A DNA stretch of 64,000 bases from Argyresthia goedartella (GCA_949825045.1 OX463807.1:39328749-39392748); one strand, 5' to 3'; shown: positions 33,706 through 45,381, counted from the first letter of the stretch. Notes: generated by a model from the sequence alone, not told the origin. Numbers and translations: made by a program.

Positions 33706-35611
33706 CTAAGTTCTGGAATGTCTCGCGGATAATTTCCCTGCCATTAGCGATAGGTTCTTGTGAAGTTGGTGTGGTGTCCTGGAATTACACAGAGTAAGCA
33801 GGTCTTTACTTGGTTCAAAAATAATTGGTTTACCAATCAGTAATTCTTTGAACAGTGGGTACCAGGGTTGAGTTGTCCAATTTGGCACAACCATTATACC
33901 CATTGCATTGTCAGATACAATTTTTTCTAGGGTCTTTAATATCACCGAAAAGGGTGGAAAAGCATAAAAGAAAATGTTAGTCCAGCTAAAGGTGAATGCA
34001 TCTATCTTGAATGCATCTGGGTCAGGGTGCCAGGATACATATTTGTCACATTTTGTGTTCGTTCGGGAGGCAAATAAGTCAATTTCAGGGAAACCTAAAG
34101 ATAACGTTATTGCTCTGAAGTACTGGTCTGATAGTTCCCACTCAGTGTTACCTGTATCCTTCCTTGACTCAAAATCAGCAGTGATGTTATCCTTTGTGTT
34201 AATATATGAAGCAAAGATCCATAGATTACGTTTTTCACACCATTGCCATATATCCTTGGCTATGGTATGTAAGTGTGGATGTTGTACACCCCCTAGTCTG
34301 TTAATATATGCAATAGCGGTAGTATTGTCGATGCGCATTAAAATTTGGCAGTTATTGTAATTTCTTGCAAAAGATTTTAGTCCAAAAAGGGCAGCTTTTA
34401 ATTCTAAAGTGTTAATATGTAAGCTTGCTTCTGCTCTGTCCAGGGCCCCCCTGCTGTCATATTGTTACATGCTGCCCCCCCCTCCAGAGTTAGAAGCATC
34501 TGTGTAGATTTCCAATACATATTTATGTTTTCTGTTTGGGGATACTGAAAAAGTAAGGTTCTTCAGCCACCAGTGTAGGTCGCCATGACAAGACTGCGGC
34601 AGGTTAATAATAGCTTCATAGTCATTATTATACCTTAACAGAGAAAGATATTTATGCCGTTCTAGTTGTTTTGTAAACAGCATGCCATATTTTATGGCAG
34701 GGCAAACTGACACCAGGGTGCCCAAGACTTGAGCCAAAAATCTTATAGTAAAATTTTCTTTTTGTAATAAGTCTTTAACTAATTTTATGCAGTTTTCTCT
34801 TTTCTGCTGTGTTATACCAATGGTCATGTCTTTGGTGTTAAAGACCAAGCCTAGATACCTACATTCTTGGTTAGGGGTGAGTATACATTTTTCTTGATTT
34901 ATCACAAATCCTAGTTGTGTTAGAAGTAGTCTAGTGGCATTAATGTTATTTACACAATATACAAAGAATGTCATCAAGGTACTGAACAGAGAGAAAACCA
35001 TCTTTTCTGAGCTCTGACATGACTGGTTTTAGAAGCTTTGTAAATAGGTATGGTGCAGTACATAAACCAAAAGGAAGAACAGTAAACTGGTACAATTTTG
35101 TGTCAAGGATGAATCTTAGGTATCTTTTATAGTGTTTATCAATAGGACACATGTAGTAGGCATCTTTCAGGTCAATTGACCCTAAAAAGTAATCTCTTTG
35201 CAGCAATTTACACACTGTGCGGTGATCCTCCAATTTAAAATGTTCTGCTTGAACAAAGATATTAAGTTTTTTCAGATTTAGAATAAATCTTGAGTCACCA
35301 TTCGGCTTTTCGACTAGAAAAACTGATGAACAGAATTGGTTGTCCACTGGTTTACAGGTCTCTATAGCTTTTATTGATAAAAGTTTTTCTATTTCAAATT
35401 GTATCAGCTGTTTCTCTTTGACAGACAGTGTGTTGTTCAAAGGTTCTGTTTGCTGAGTAGGTACCTCAATAAAAGGGATCTTGTAGCCAGATACCCAACT
35501 CAAAATAGTGGGGTCACTAGTGAGCTTCTTCCAGTTGTTGAGGAAGAATTTTATTCTGCCTACCTGTGTTAGTGTCTGGATCGTGGAGGTGGCCGCTTCT
35601 TGTAGTCCCAA
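33706..35611 (-). pseudogene. DIRS pol: reverse transcriptase, RNase H, DAM-like domain
   Basis: Starts at 35611, overlapping the end of gag by about 40 bp. The first frame carries SIDLKDAYY and the polymerase box QYLDDIL near residue 213. A frameshift close to 34960 moves to a second frame with the connection region and the RNase H start YTDASNSGGG. A TAA at 34465-34467, next to a poly-G tract, interrupts it; the same frame continues with LELKAALFGL, DNTTAIAYIN and KDNITADFESR, then a domain beginning EIDLFASRTNTKCDKYVSWH that is called DAM-like in DIRS elements. Two lesions in total. Confidence 0.9.
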
Positions 35612-36446
35612 TCCTTGTTGTATGGCTTCTGCTTGTGGGCTGGTCTTGCTTGGAGCTTCTTTTGCCCTGCTATCATCCTGCCACTTGGACGAGGAGGGTC
35701 CCGCCAGTTTAAAGTTTTATTCTTGAGAACAGCTGGAACACTCATACCCTCCTTTGGCTTGATTGTTTGTACATTTTTCAGGTCTTGACTAGACCGCTGT
35801 ACAGCCTTGGCAGTCTTGATTTGCTCAGACATGTTTCCACCGAATAAGTATTCACCTGCTTCCATCTGAAGGATGCTGCTCTTCATTTCTTTATTTATCA
35901 CTGATGTTATTAAGTTTCTGCGGTTCTTTGTATCATCATGTAATATCTCACATATGATTTTAGCACTGTCATTGAGATTTTTAATTGCGTCAATCTTATT
36001 CAGTTCTTGAATGAGGATCTGAAGCCCTGTCCCTAAGCTGGCCAGTGCAGCTGCAGTAAGTTTTTGACGGTTTTCAATTAAATAGTCCCGCTTTTTTACA
36101 CCTTCAGGAACCGCAGCACTCACCTCCGGATTCAGTTTTGGTGCTGCCATCTGCACATTGTCAAACACACCATATTTTGATTCCAGATCCATTGGTTCCT
36201 CCTTGGGCAGAGCCTTTTTAAGAATGGGGTTCCACCTGGCGGCGAGCTCATGGTGGAGTGATGATGTCTTCTTGTCCTCAGAGGCAATAGCCCCTAAGAC
36301 ATTGAGTATCTCCTGGTCCACTGACTCCTCTTGTTCTTCACTAAAAGGCAACTCCACTAGCTCCACCTCTCCGTTGGGTGATGGTGTTGATACTTCTCCA
36401 TTGGGTGGTGGTGTTGCAGAGCGGCTCGGTGTGTTCTCAGGTGTAT
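35569..36446 (-). CDS. DIRS Gag, main exon
   Basis: Open to the stop at 35569. Acidic, proline-rich beginning (TPENTPSRSATPPP), a central part with RQKLTAAALASLGTGLQILI and SVINKEMKSSILQMEAGEY, and a basic tail ending KKRPPPRSRH. It matches the layout of insect DIRS gags, which lack zinc knuckles. An ATG exists at 36457-36459, but a splice acceptor TATTCTCTAG just before 36446 and a matching upstream exon suggest that translation starts at 36956. Confidence 0.8.
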
Positions 36447-36853
36447 CTAGAGAATACATACCCTATATCAGTTTATGTATTTAGTAGTTCTGGGTCCCAA
36501 AGACACAGCAACTAGGGATTTTTGGTTGAGAAATGTTTTAGTTTGTGACCATACCTATCCAAGACATTCTGTGTTCTGCAACAGAGCAATGACTTGTTTG
36601 ATAGTGTACGTATATCCGATGTGGTTACAGTTAATACACAACTCGATACTCTGGCAGCATAACAGCTGTGTACTTTGAGCAAGCATACGCAATCCCGAAG
36701 ATTGAGCCATGCTTTATAACCTCACAAATTTTTCACTTTTACAAAATAAACATGTACACAATATTGCAATACCAACTATCCCAAAGATAGGTCTAATTGC
36801 ATTGTGTTACAATAAGAATCACCGGTATCATGTGAATCTTTCACTTTGCTTAC

Positions 36854-36956
36854 CGTTTTCAGAATTGGCATCGGAATTTTTTTCTAATTTCTCCTGCAGC
36901 CTTCGGATTTTCTTTTCATATCGTTTGCGGTCTTTTTCATGCTTCCTTTTTCCCAT
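36854..36956 (-). CDS. DIRS Gag, predicted first exon
   Basis: ATG at 36954-36956 starts a 34-codon basic, lysine- and arginine-rich segment (MGKRKHEKDRKRYEKKIRRL) with coiled-coil character. It ends AACG|GTAAGC, a good splice donor, in phase 1. The acceptor at 36447-36448 (CTCTAG|AT) restores the frame as GAT and leads into TPENTPSR. The inferred intron is 36447-36853 (407 bp). Such a basic N-terminal segment is known in DIRS gags, which supports the prediction. Confidence 0.6.
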
Positions 36957-37054
36957 TTTTTCAGGTTCTGTATGTTGACTTCAGTAATAAAACTAAAAAA
37001 CAATCAAGGAAATTTTTTTTTGGCGTGGCACAGAAAGTTGACATAAAAAACGAA

Positions 37055-37194
37055 TGACGCGTTCCGATTTGATATGTTAGAATGCGATCTAATAATTTTT
37101 GTTTTTTATAAACTTATGTGGCACGGAAGCTAGCATCAAGACGATACTACACGAGTTTTCTCATCATAGAGGACGATACAAAAACGAGCATAAT
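37055..37194. repeat. DIRS inverted terminal repeat, 5' side
   Basis: Inverse of 32258-32400, with few differences (for example TACAAAAACGAGC here against TACAACAACGAGC in the internal complementary region). It ends GAGCATAAT at about 37194. Confidence 0.9.
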
Positions 37195-37575
37195 CACATT
37201 TGTTAGCGTTCATGTTTCGGCACCGTATGTAATAGTGGACAGGACACATTGGTTGTAAGCCGTGGACTTCATGTTTTGCGGGATCTTGAACTTGAAGACG
37301 TCTTTAAGAATTCCAAATTCGACCCAACCCAACTGTATCCGTCATTTACTTGAGAGTCTCGGCCAAAAGACAAACAATATCTAAAATAAACAGAACTGTC
37401 CACCGCCTCCATTGTGCTGTTACCGACAATTATGTTCGGTACCGATGAGTGACTCATCATAATTTTCGTCTTGGACATGTTCATCCTAAGGCAAACATGC
37501 AAAAATGTTGTGTGCAGTTCGTCAAGCATGTTTTGTAGTATCATGGCCGCTGCTGGAGCCAGAAATAGCAGGGCT
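37195..37575 (-). pseudogene. RTE-like LINE, 5' piece
   Basis: The minus strand reads LQNMLDELHTTFLHV, RMNMSKTKIMMSHSS and NIIVGNSTMEAVDSSVYF, then near the DIRS border AYNQCVLSTITYGAET. These are the post-catalytic and thumb segments of an RTE/BovB-like RT. The YADD box is not present, so the copy is 5' truncated. It continues at 32204 after the DIRS insertion. Confidence 0.75.
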
Positions 37576-37859
37576 GCCGGGGACTGAGAGTCGAGTTCTA
37601 TTGGTGTAATTTATGTTTGGTAAAAGAAGTTTGTGGCCATAAAATGCCACGTGGGCCAATGCATCTTGGCGAGTCTTCTTGTCACGTTTGCCTATTACGC
37701 CCAAGACCGTTGAAGGAGTCAAGTGCAATAGTTACCGGTAGGGACCACGGGGAGGTGTCAACGCGAAATAAGAGCTACTGATCAGTCACAATGGGAAATG
37801 ACAATATTTAGTATTATCCTAACTCTAGCGCATGATCAGCAGCTCCTTTCCTCTACCGA
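37576..37859. other. Unassigned stretch between RTE and BEL pieces
   Basis: No coding recognised. It may be extra sequence inserted with the LINE 5' end. Confidence 0.35.
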
Positions 37860-38150
37860 CATAAACAACGTACAAGATATCAACCCTACATTGCATAACG
37901 ATATATTTTCGATCTTGTTACGCTTTCGTCAAATCAAACATATCGTATGCGCTGGTGTTGAGAAGATGAACCGTCAGATTTTGGTGCTACAGACCAGCGT
38001 CTTTTACAATTAACACTGTGGCGAAATAAACCCTCGGTAACGATTGACATGTATCGTCTAAAAATTGTTAAGAGAACATGTCTGCACTCACCCTTACATA
38101 CGGCACTGCATTCGTGCCTAATCTGAGCACTAGCCTAAAACAACTCCCTC
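37860..38150 (+). pseudogene. BEL/Pao pol fragment, RT domain (second piece)
   Basis: The plus strand reads NPTLHNDIFSILLRFRQIKH, then VEKMNRQILV and, after shifts, LWRNKPSVTIDMYRLKIV and ALTLTYGTAFVPNLS. These follow directly on the segments at 31295-31842 in BEL pol (DDLFSILLRFR...DIEKMYRQ...TYGTASAPYL), so both belong to one element split by the nested insertions. Confidence 0.75.
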
Positions 38151-38349
38151 TTGTTAATACTTTTAAACCACTTTTAACATACAAAAACCTACAACAAACA
38201 CGATTTAATACCTGTGATAATCTCGACGAATTCTTCTGTGCAAAAAAAACGTGAATTACTTTTGGAAATAGTGAGAAATCAACATAAGTGTAAAATACGG
38301 TGCGAGAAAGAGAAAACACAACGGCTCTAGAAAGAAAGAGAGGGCATAG

Positions 38350-38622
38350 TCAAACATTGAAATTTGACAGTGGCTGCCAGTTTCGGAGCCAATAGCAGCG
38401 CAGCACAGACTGACAGTTAGTAACAACGTTCCTTTGCACGCAATAAAACATTCCTATTTTCCCCCGTCTTCGTTTGTTCCATGATATAAAATACTACTTA
38501 AGTAAAAAATGGCAATTTTTGAAGGTTGTAAACAGGAAATAGTTGACAGAGAAAAAATTAAATGCCATATTTGTAAACAAGAATACGACGTTACCTGTGC
38601 AAATGTATCTGAAAAAAGATAA
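38350..38622 (+). pseudogene. LINE 5' end with start of ORF1 (zinc-binding)
   Basis: After a 5' UTR-like stretch (38350-38508, with repeated TTTGACAGTGGC / GACTGACAGTTAG phrases), an ATG at 38509-38511 opens a 37-codon frame, MAIFEGCKQEIV followed by KCHICKQEYDVTCANV. CxxC...CAN is the start of the PHD-like zinc domain in ORF1 of several insect LINEs. A stop follows at 38620 and the sequence is then cut by another LINE's 3' end near 38690. Confidence 0.5.
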
Positions 38623-38693
38623 AACCTTTTTTTCCGCCCTTGCAACCAACCTAGAGAGTGGAAATATCCGAACAGAGGAGATGATGTTTATTT

Positions 38694-40205
38694 TTTTTTC
38701 TTAAAAGAGAACAAGGATGTGCAATCCCTAATAGCGCAAGGAAGTGTATTCCACAAAAGTATTGCCCTTAACCTAAACGAGTGCTCGTAAGCAGCAGTGT
38801 TGTGCTGAGGAATTGACAAAAGTGACACCGTGTGAGATCTCCGAAGTCTATCCCCAGAGAAAATAAACTCAAAATGTTTACGAAGATATGCTGGATAGCG
38901 CGGATTTCTCAAAATATTGAAGAGGAAGGAGAGAATGTGCATATCACGACGAAGTCGGATCGGGAGCCAGCCTAATTCCCTGCGATATTGGGACACGTGA
39001 TCGTACTTGCGGAGACCAAAGATAAACCGAATCCCGAGATTTTGAAGTCACTCGAGTTTGTTCAGTAGATCTTCGTTCGCGCTGGCCCAGCAAACATCGG
39101 CGTAGTCAATTATAGGCAGAAGAAGGGTCTGTACTAGCATGATTTTAGTCTGCCTAGGCAAGAAGTACTGCAAACGCCAAAGGGAATGAAAGGATGCAAA
39201 GACTCGTCTGCTGACCTCACAAATGTGGGGCGACCAGGATATAAGAGTATCAAAAACAACCCCAAGATTTTTGGCTTTCTCGCTGTACTTAACAATGGTA
39301 CCGTCATAAAGCACGGGAGCAACTGACCTATTCTGCAACAAATAAAGTAAGTGCCGTGTACCCAGTATCATCGCCTGAGACTTATCCGGGTTGACTGATA
39401 GCCCATACGAAAGAGCCCATTTCCTGACGTTGTCGAGGTCAGCATTCAAAGCCTCTACAGTCGAAGTCAGATCACACAGGGGAAAATGCCGATAAATTTG
39501 AAGGTCATCTGCATAGAGATGATACGAGGAAGACAATACATCCGAGATGGAATGGATGAAAACTGAGAAAAGAAGAGGAGAAAGGATGCCACCCTGCGGA
39601 ACACCAGTAGAGAGCTTGCACCATTCCGTAGTGACTTTTTCAGACTTGATGCGCTGCTGGCGGTCTCTCAGGTAGGAGTCAAACCAGCGAGCCGAGTGTG
39701 AAGAGACATTGAGTGTTTTTATGATTTCAACAAGTATATCGAAGTCGTCGCAGTTGAAGGCGCTGCTAAAGTCAAGGAGAGTCAGGACTGTGAGCTGCTT
39801 CTTATCCATTGCCAGTTGGATATCGTCAGTTACCTTGAGCAGTGCGGTGGTGGTGCTATGCCCTGGCCTAAAACCAGACTGAAAAGGGTTCAGTAAATCC
39901 ATGGAGGAAAGGTACGAGGACAGCTGGGAGTGGACAATTGATTCAAGGACTTTGGAAAGGATTGGTAGGATGGAAATGGGACGGAACTCTTTAAAGGAGG
40001 ACGAGTTAGAAGTTTTAGGCAAGGGTATAACTAATGCTCTTTTCCACTGGCTTGGGAAGCAGTACTCGCTCAGCGACGCGTTTATTATATGCGTTATGGG
40101 TGGTAAAACATTATCGAGTACACTGAATAGCATCTGAGAGCAGATCTTGTCATCACCTACAGCCTTGGACGAGATTTCTAGAATAGCTTTTTTTACTGCG
40201 AATAG
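38694..40205 (-). pseudogene. CR1/jockey-like LINE, reverse transcriptase to 3' end
   Basis: Open frame 39048-40133, continuous upstream to about 40200, holds the RT domain: FRPISILPILSKVLE, FRPGHSTTTALL, LLDFSSAFNCDDFD, STGVPQGGILSPLLF and the catalytic box YHLYADDLQIY. A single TGA at 39048-39050 separates it from the C-terminal part (LQNLGIRFIFGL ... HSFRLRAILLWNTLPCAIRD). The endonuclease domain is missing, so the copy is 5' truncated. Its 5' end abuts another LINE facing the opposite way. Confidence 0.88.
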
Positions 40206-42180
40206 CTTTCTAGAATAGCTTTCTTTAATATATCTGTTACTACAAATACAAATCAGAAAGAAACTTTAAAGAAATAAGATAGCAAATATGTTTAATAACT
40301 TCTTTGCATCAGTCGGTGGAACGAAACTACCACAAAACTATGTTAGAACAGAAAATGCTTGCAAACTTTCAACACAAGCAACAAACACCATATTCCTATC
40401 ATCCGTCTCTAACAAAGAAGTACTACAAACAATTCGAAATATTACAAACAAAACTAGCGCAGGAACTGATGAATTCCCACCGAAATTATTACAGTTTTGT
40501 AGTAACGAAATAAAAGACCCTATAACCTACCTCATTAATCAATCATATAATGAATGTTATTTCCCAGATAGTCTTAAAATTGCAAAAATAACACCAGTTT
40601 TAAAAAAGAGTGGCAAATCTACAGATCCATCACAATATCGTCCTATTGCAATTTTACCAACATTCTCAATTTTTTTTGAAAAAACCATGGCAAACCGCAT
40701 CTACAATTTTCTTGAAAAATTCAAATATATAGACACCGACCAATACGGTTTTTGGAAACATCGTTCCACAACAGCGGCAGTCTTAATATATATACAAGAA
40801 GCCCTGGAGTATATAAATGAAAAAGTCATGCAATAGGATTACTTTTGGATATGCGTATGACAGAGTATCACATAAACTACTTTAAAAAAAATTGCTCGAC
40901 CTAGGTATCCGTGGAAATGCCCATGCATGGCTGAAATCATATCTTCAGGACCATTAACAGTACGTACAAATAAATCATTTTAACAATGACACATCAGAAC
41001 ACACAACTATAGCCTCCCAAATAATTACCACTAACGTTTCCATACCACAAGGCAGTGTACTAGGCTGCATATTGTTTCTAGCCTTTAACAACGATCTTCC
41101 TAAAATAACAAAACCTAATTGCATAATGTTTGCTGATGTTATATCTCTGCTTATTAAATGCCCTAAAGACTTTAATATAAACCCATATATACAGGACTAA
41201 TTTGAATCAATTAATAAATGGCTATAAATGTGTATAGACCAACACAATTTAGAAATAAACACAAATAAGACAAAAATAATCCAATTTAAACCCTATCAAA
41301 AACAACAACTTGACCTCTCTGAAACCAAAAAAACATTAGGTATAGATGAAGTAAAAGATGTAAAATTGTTAGGCTTGACAATAGACACAAGTATAAACTG
41401 GAAAACACATATCTACATTAAATATTAAATTATCGCGAGCGCATATACACGCTCTGTGTTATAAAAAGAAACTCTGGAAAGGAATGTGCTCTGTCAGCAT
41501 ATTACGCCTACGCCCATTCGTGGATATCTTATGGTAAAATTCTCTGGGGAAATAGCATCGAAGCTAATGACTTATTCATTATGCAAAAGAAATATCTTAG
41601 AATCATAATTAATATTCAACAATTAGACAGTTGCAAACCGCACTTTCAGAAAAACAAGATTTTAACTTTACCATCAATCTACATATCCGAAATGGCCACA
41701 TATGTTATAAAACACCCAGAACAATACGAACTCTGTACAAAACCCAGGCGGAAAACCAACTTAAAATTGCCAGTGCCAAACTTAGAAATATACAAAAAAG
41801 CCCCTATTATATATCGATACTTTTATACAATAAACTCCCAAATAACATAAAAAACGAACAAAATACTAAAATATTCAGCCATCGATTAAAAGACTTCCTA
41901 ATTGATAAAAGCTACTACTCCATTTGCGAATTTATGACTGATACATTCAAGTAGATAAACTGGAATAGATTAACGAACGTCAAGTTCATTGTAATTATTA
42001 GGAGTTATGTATTCAATAAGAAATTACATATCTAATTTAATGTAAAATACTGATATTTTATGAACCTAGATATAAGAATTTGTTATACCCTTTCAGGGTG
42101 CATGTACCATGTATAACACATGTTACATATGTTACAATACCATCTGTAACAACTGTAAATGATCACAAATAAATAAATAA
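40206..42180 (+). pseudogene. Jockey-like LINE, strongly decayed
   Basis: Plus-strand segments in changing frames follow RT order: MFNNFFASVG, SAGTDEFPPKLL, QYRPIAILPTFSIFFEK, DQYGFWKHRSTTAA, then VSIPQGSVLGCILF near 41040 and MFADVISLL near 41135, where the catalytic FADD has become FADV. Thumb and C-terminal parts follow (LEINTNKTKIIQFKPY; later QKKYLRIIIN). It ends with AATAAATAAATAAA at 42167-42180, the LINE tail. More than ten stops or shifts. Confidence 0.85.
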
Positions 42181-42780
42181 ACTTGCGGCGGAGATCAGTG
42201 GAGATGTCATCGCGCGAGTTATTAATGACGATTTATACGTTTGATGACTTATTGACATTACATGATGATAAGGATCAGTCATTAGGTATTTACGACCGTG
42301 ATTCCAACGTTTTGAATTCCGCTTGTATGCCTTTAAGAATATGGGTGTTCAATTCCGACTGTTCACAAATAAACTTTTCGTCAAAGGCTTTAAACTGCAG
42401 AGAAAAAAATGGGCTTGGGTTGGTTAACTATTTGCGTAGGATTATTCACTTCAAAATGTGAAAAAGATAGTCATTTGATTAAAAGCACTTTAATGTGAAT
42501 TATCGCTGGAATAATTAAAGTTTAAATCCTTATTAAAAATCATGGCTACGCAAATTAGGTGAGCTCGATCCCATACCTTCGCCAACTTTATTAATGTGGC
42601 AAAACTTTATAAATAGGTAAATTAAAACATTTAGATGACTTGGGAAAATTACGTTATGTTATAACTTAAAATTCACGTTATGTGGAACTGCATTTGTATT
42701 CCGAGTTTCCGACACGTCACAGTATGCCTAAGGTGCCTTTGCTCTGCATACTTACATACGTGCGTACGTACGTTTATTAG
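42181..42780. other. No gene recognised
   Basis: A 92-codon plus-strand frame at 42183-42461 has no recognisable domain. Nothing else seen. Confidence 0.4.
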
Positions 42781-43000
42781 TTAATATGAATTTGTTATGC
42801 ATACTACTATAATGCTATGATCCGTTAGCTCATTACCACAGCATACAAATACACTAGACACAGCTAGTTCGTCAACCATTTTTAAACGTTTATATGCAGT
42901 ACCATTCTTCACTAAAATGCAAGACCCACCGCTTTTCTTGTTTCTTGAGTAGTTGGTAGCTAGAAAATAACGTGTTATCATACTCATATCGATTTTCACT
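42781..43000 (-). pseudogene. LINE endonuclease fragment
   Basis: The frame reads YFLATNYSRNKKSGGSCILV and later VSSVFVCCGNEL and SIIVVCI. The pattern CR....GG.CI.V......V...FE..A......I.V..IY is the middle of the APE-like endonuclease of jockey/CR1-type LINEs. Only about 70 codons remain. Confidence 0.55.
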
Positions 43001-44070
43001 ATTGCACTGCGTGTAAGTTTTTTGTTTGGTTTAAAATGTCATTTATCACATAAAGACACTGGATCAAAAACGTTTCTATATAGGGTGACTTTAAAATATC
43101 GATCACAAAGTTAGGGTATTTTTGTACGACGAAGTTTTGGTAATTAGATATTTTTTCTGATTTCTTGTTATTTTTTAAAAAATAAGTCCTTTTTAGGATG
43201 ATTAGCAATGAGCAATATCAAAATATTCATAGACCCTGTGGTTCCGACTACTTCCGACACGCACACTCCCAGACACAGCTCCTTATACACTTAAATAAAT
43301 AGCTACTCTCGCTGCGCGGCAATAAAAAGACAATCTAGCTCGCACCTGCGCTAGTCCAAAAATAAACATCGCTATTTCGTGGTGTGAGTTTATACTCAAC
43401 ACAAGCGTACGCGTGGCCAGTCGGCTGGCTGGCTGTTCCCCCCCCGCACTGTCTGTCTGCCGGCAGAGCGGCGGCACTTCAAACAAGCTATCTGCGCGTG
43501 GACTGTGTGGCTGGCTGTGCTTTCGCCTATGTCTGTCATCAATTCATCATCTGTTTCTCTTATTTCTGCCCACCAACTAATAAGTACCACAAAGATGATT
43601 ACGATGTGATGGCCAGTTTGTGGATGAATCAAAAATATTAAATTAGAATGCCTACCTACCTATCTACCAGTGCGCTAGTCCAAGCAAAGTTAAATGCCTA
43701 GTGAATCTCGTGCAAGCTAGATTGCGCCGCATTTCTAGGCCCGAGAGCTTATTTTACTCTGACGTCTCAAGATTGACTGTGCGTCAAGCGAGCGGCAAAC
43801 GTGCCTGGTGTAGGTCGGCCAGCCGAACGTACGCCGCCGCCGGGGGACTCCCGCCCGTGACACAGGCCTGAATGCACAGCGGACAATCGAAATTGAGCGC
43901 GCAATGATAGTCATGCGCGCGCTTTCATTTTTACAAAATCTAAAATTCCCAAACTCCCTAAAATTCCGCATCGCGCGCAGTATGTATGGTCGTCCGGGCC
44001 GGGGTCGGCATCTGAGGATGAAGGTGCTCCCACATGCGCCGTACCCCATTGAGGTTCACCCCTGGGAGGG

Positions 44071-44111
44071 GTGCTATCGAATGGGAGGGGTCCCCTCCCA
44101 TTCGATAGCAC
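44071..44111. repeat. Perfect hairpin, 20-bp arms, 1-nt spacer
   Basis: Arm GTGCTATCGAATGGGAGGGG at 44071-44090 and its exact reverse complement at 44092-44111, with a single T between. Confidence 0.95.
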
Positions 44112-44174
44112 ACCACCATATCCCACCCATCCTGGGGGGTATGTCGTACAGCCATTTTCACTACATGAACACCT

Positions 44175-44217
44175 AGTATGAAGATTCTAAATATAGTTTA
44201 TCTAGAATCTTCATACT
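44175..44217. repeat. Perfect hairpin, 15-bp arms
   Basis: AGTATGAAGATTCTA at 44175-44189 and its reverse complement at 44203-44217, with a 13-nt loop. Confidence 0.92.
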
Positions 44218-44783
44218 ACTACATACATAATCAAAAAATTCGAAAATGCAGAATTTCAAAAAAAGTCGCCCCTTTCGTAAAGTCGGACACCTGTGTAGTT
44301 GTTACTGACTCATTTGGCGGCTTTCCTTTGATAATGAGCGGCGGCGGTTGACGGTGACTAGGTGGGTACCAACCTAATTTCAGATAAAATGAAACAAACA
44401 CTCGATTACCCCCGATTACTTACTAAACCAATGAAGTTTATTTGAAATTCACAGAGAGGAAAGGTAGGTATCATCAGCCAAAATCTAGCCCATTTAATTT
44501 GATTTATAATCCCGTGGCGTGCATAGGCGTGACTTTTGGTGATAGTACGTGCCTACTACGGTAATCTAGGATATCTGCATAGCTAGACATTAAAATACAA
44601 TTTACAGACCTAAAATTTTTCACTCCCAAAACCACAAAGTTTAATTTAATGCACATTCGAGTTTTATTCAATGAGATTTGTTGATCACTAGATACTAGTA
44701 GGTAATTAACCATCAACAGTTTGTCGGCGGATTTCAATCTTTGACGTCCGGTTTCCGAAAGGAACATCAGCGGTGACAACTTG

Positions 44784-45122
44784 TTAATAGCAGCGTTTTA
44801 CCTGAAATAAAACGTATATTAAACTACTTACCTAATTCGAAGCATAAACAATTGAGATAGGCATATCTCTTTTCCTTTTCCTTTTCCCTTGATATTCGTG
44901 TATATAGCTCTGTCTCGCTCACACATGACATCACCAGGGGAGGGGTAGCTTGGCCGATCGGGCGCGCGACCCGACTTGCTCACTGGATGATTGATTTGGT
45001 TCTCAGGCAGAAATTACAGTATGCTTCGAATTAGGTAAGTAGTTTAATATATGTTTTATTTCAGGTAAAACGCTGCTATTAAACCACTTGACCGTAATTG
45101 GAAGCATAAATAATTGAGAAGT
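44784..45122. repeat. Terminal repeat and internal complementary region of the second DIRS element
   Basis: TTAATAGCAGCGTTTTACC onward (44784-44846) is repeated as reverse complement at 45023-45086 with about one mismatch. The following sequence GAAGCATAAATAATTGAG at about 45100 resembles GAAGCATAAACAATTGAG at 44843 in direct orientation. The layout equals the outer end plus internal complementary region of the first DIRS element. Confidence 0.75.
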
Positions 45123-45381
45123 GTCTGTTATCGCCTGGTGATGAGAACGCCAATTTGATGGGTTAATGGGAACCAGTTAAAGTCACAGAGAAATGGACTT
45201 GAATAATTTGTTTAGTTAAACGTAAACATAAAAACATTTACATGTGCGTATGATTGTAAAGATAAACCACGATAAAGGTAAGTATGTTTAAGTAACCATT
45301 GGTAGGTAGTACCTACTTAAATTATACATATTAATGATGGGTGCTAATTAATTAATCACTTTATACACTGACAAAAGGTCA

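Larger units (their letters stand above)
32205..37194 (-). mobile_element. DIRS-type tyrosine-recombinase retrotransposon, nearly complete
   Basis: About 4.99 kb with inverted terminal repeats, an internal complementary region next to the right ITR, and gag, RT/RNase H/DAM-like and tyrosine recombinase genes in the normal DIRS order on the minus strand. No target duplication is visible at either side, as expected for recombinase-mediated insertion, and the flanks are the two halves of one RTE-like LINE. Such elements are thought to integrate a circular DNA intermediate rather than use an integrase. Confidence 0.93.
43001..44783. other. GC-rich patch with hairpins, no gene recognised
   Basis: From about 43390 to 44050 the DNA is clearly richer in CG dinucleotides than its surroundings (for example CGTACGCCGCCGCCGGGG near 43825). 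That could mark a host promoter or an element leader. No protein could be supported. Confidence 0.35.

Noticed and set aside
42183..42461. 92-codon plus-strand frame as a host gene
   Set aside because: No domain, no splice context, and it lies between LINE fragments.
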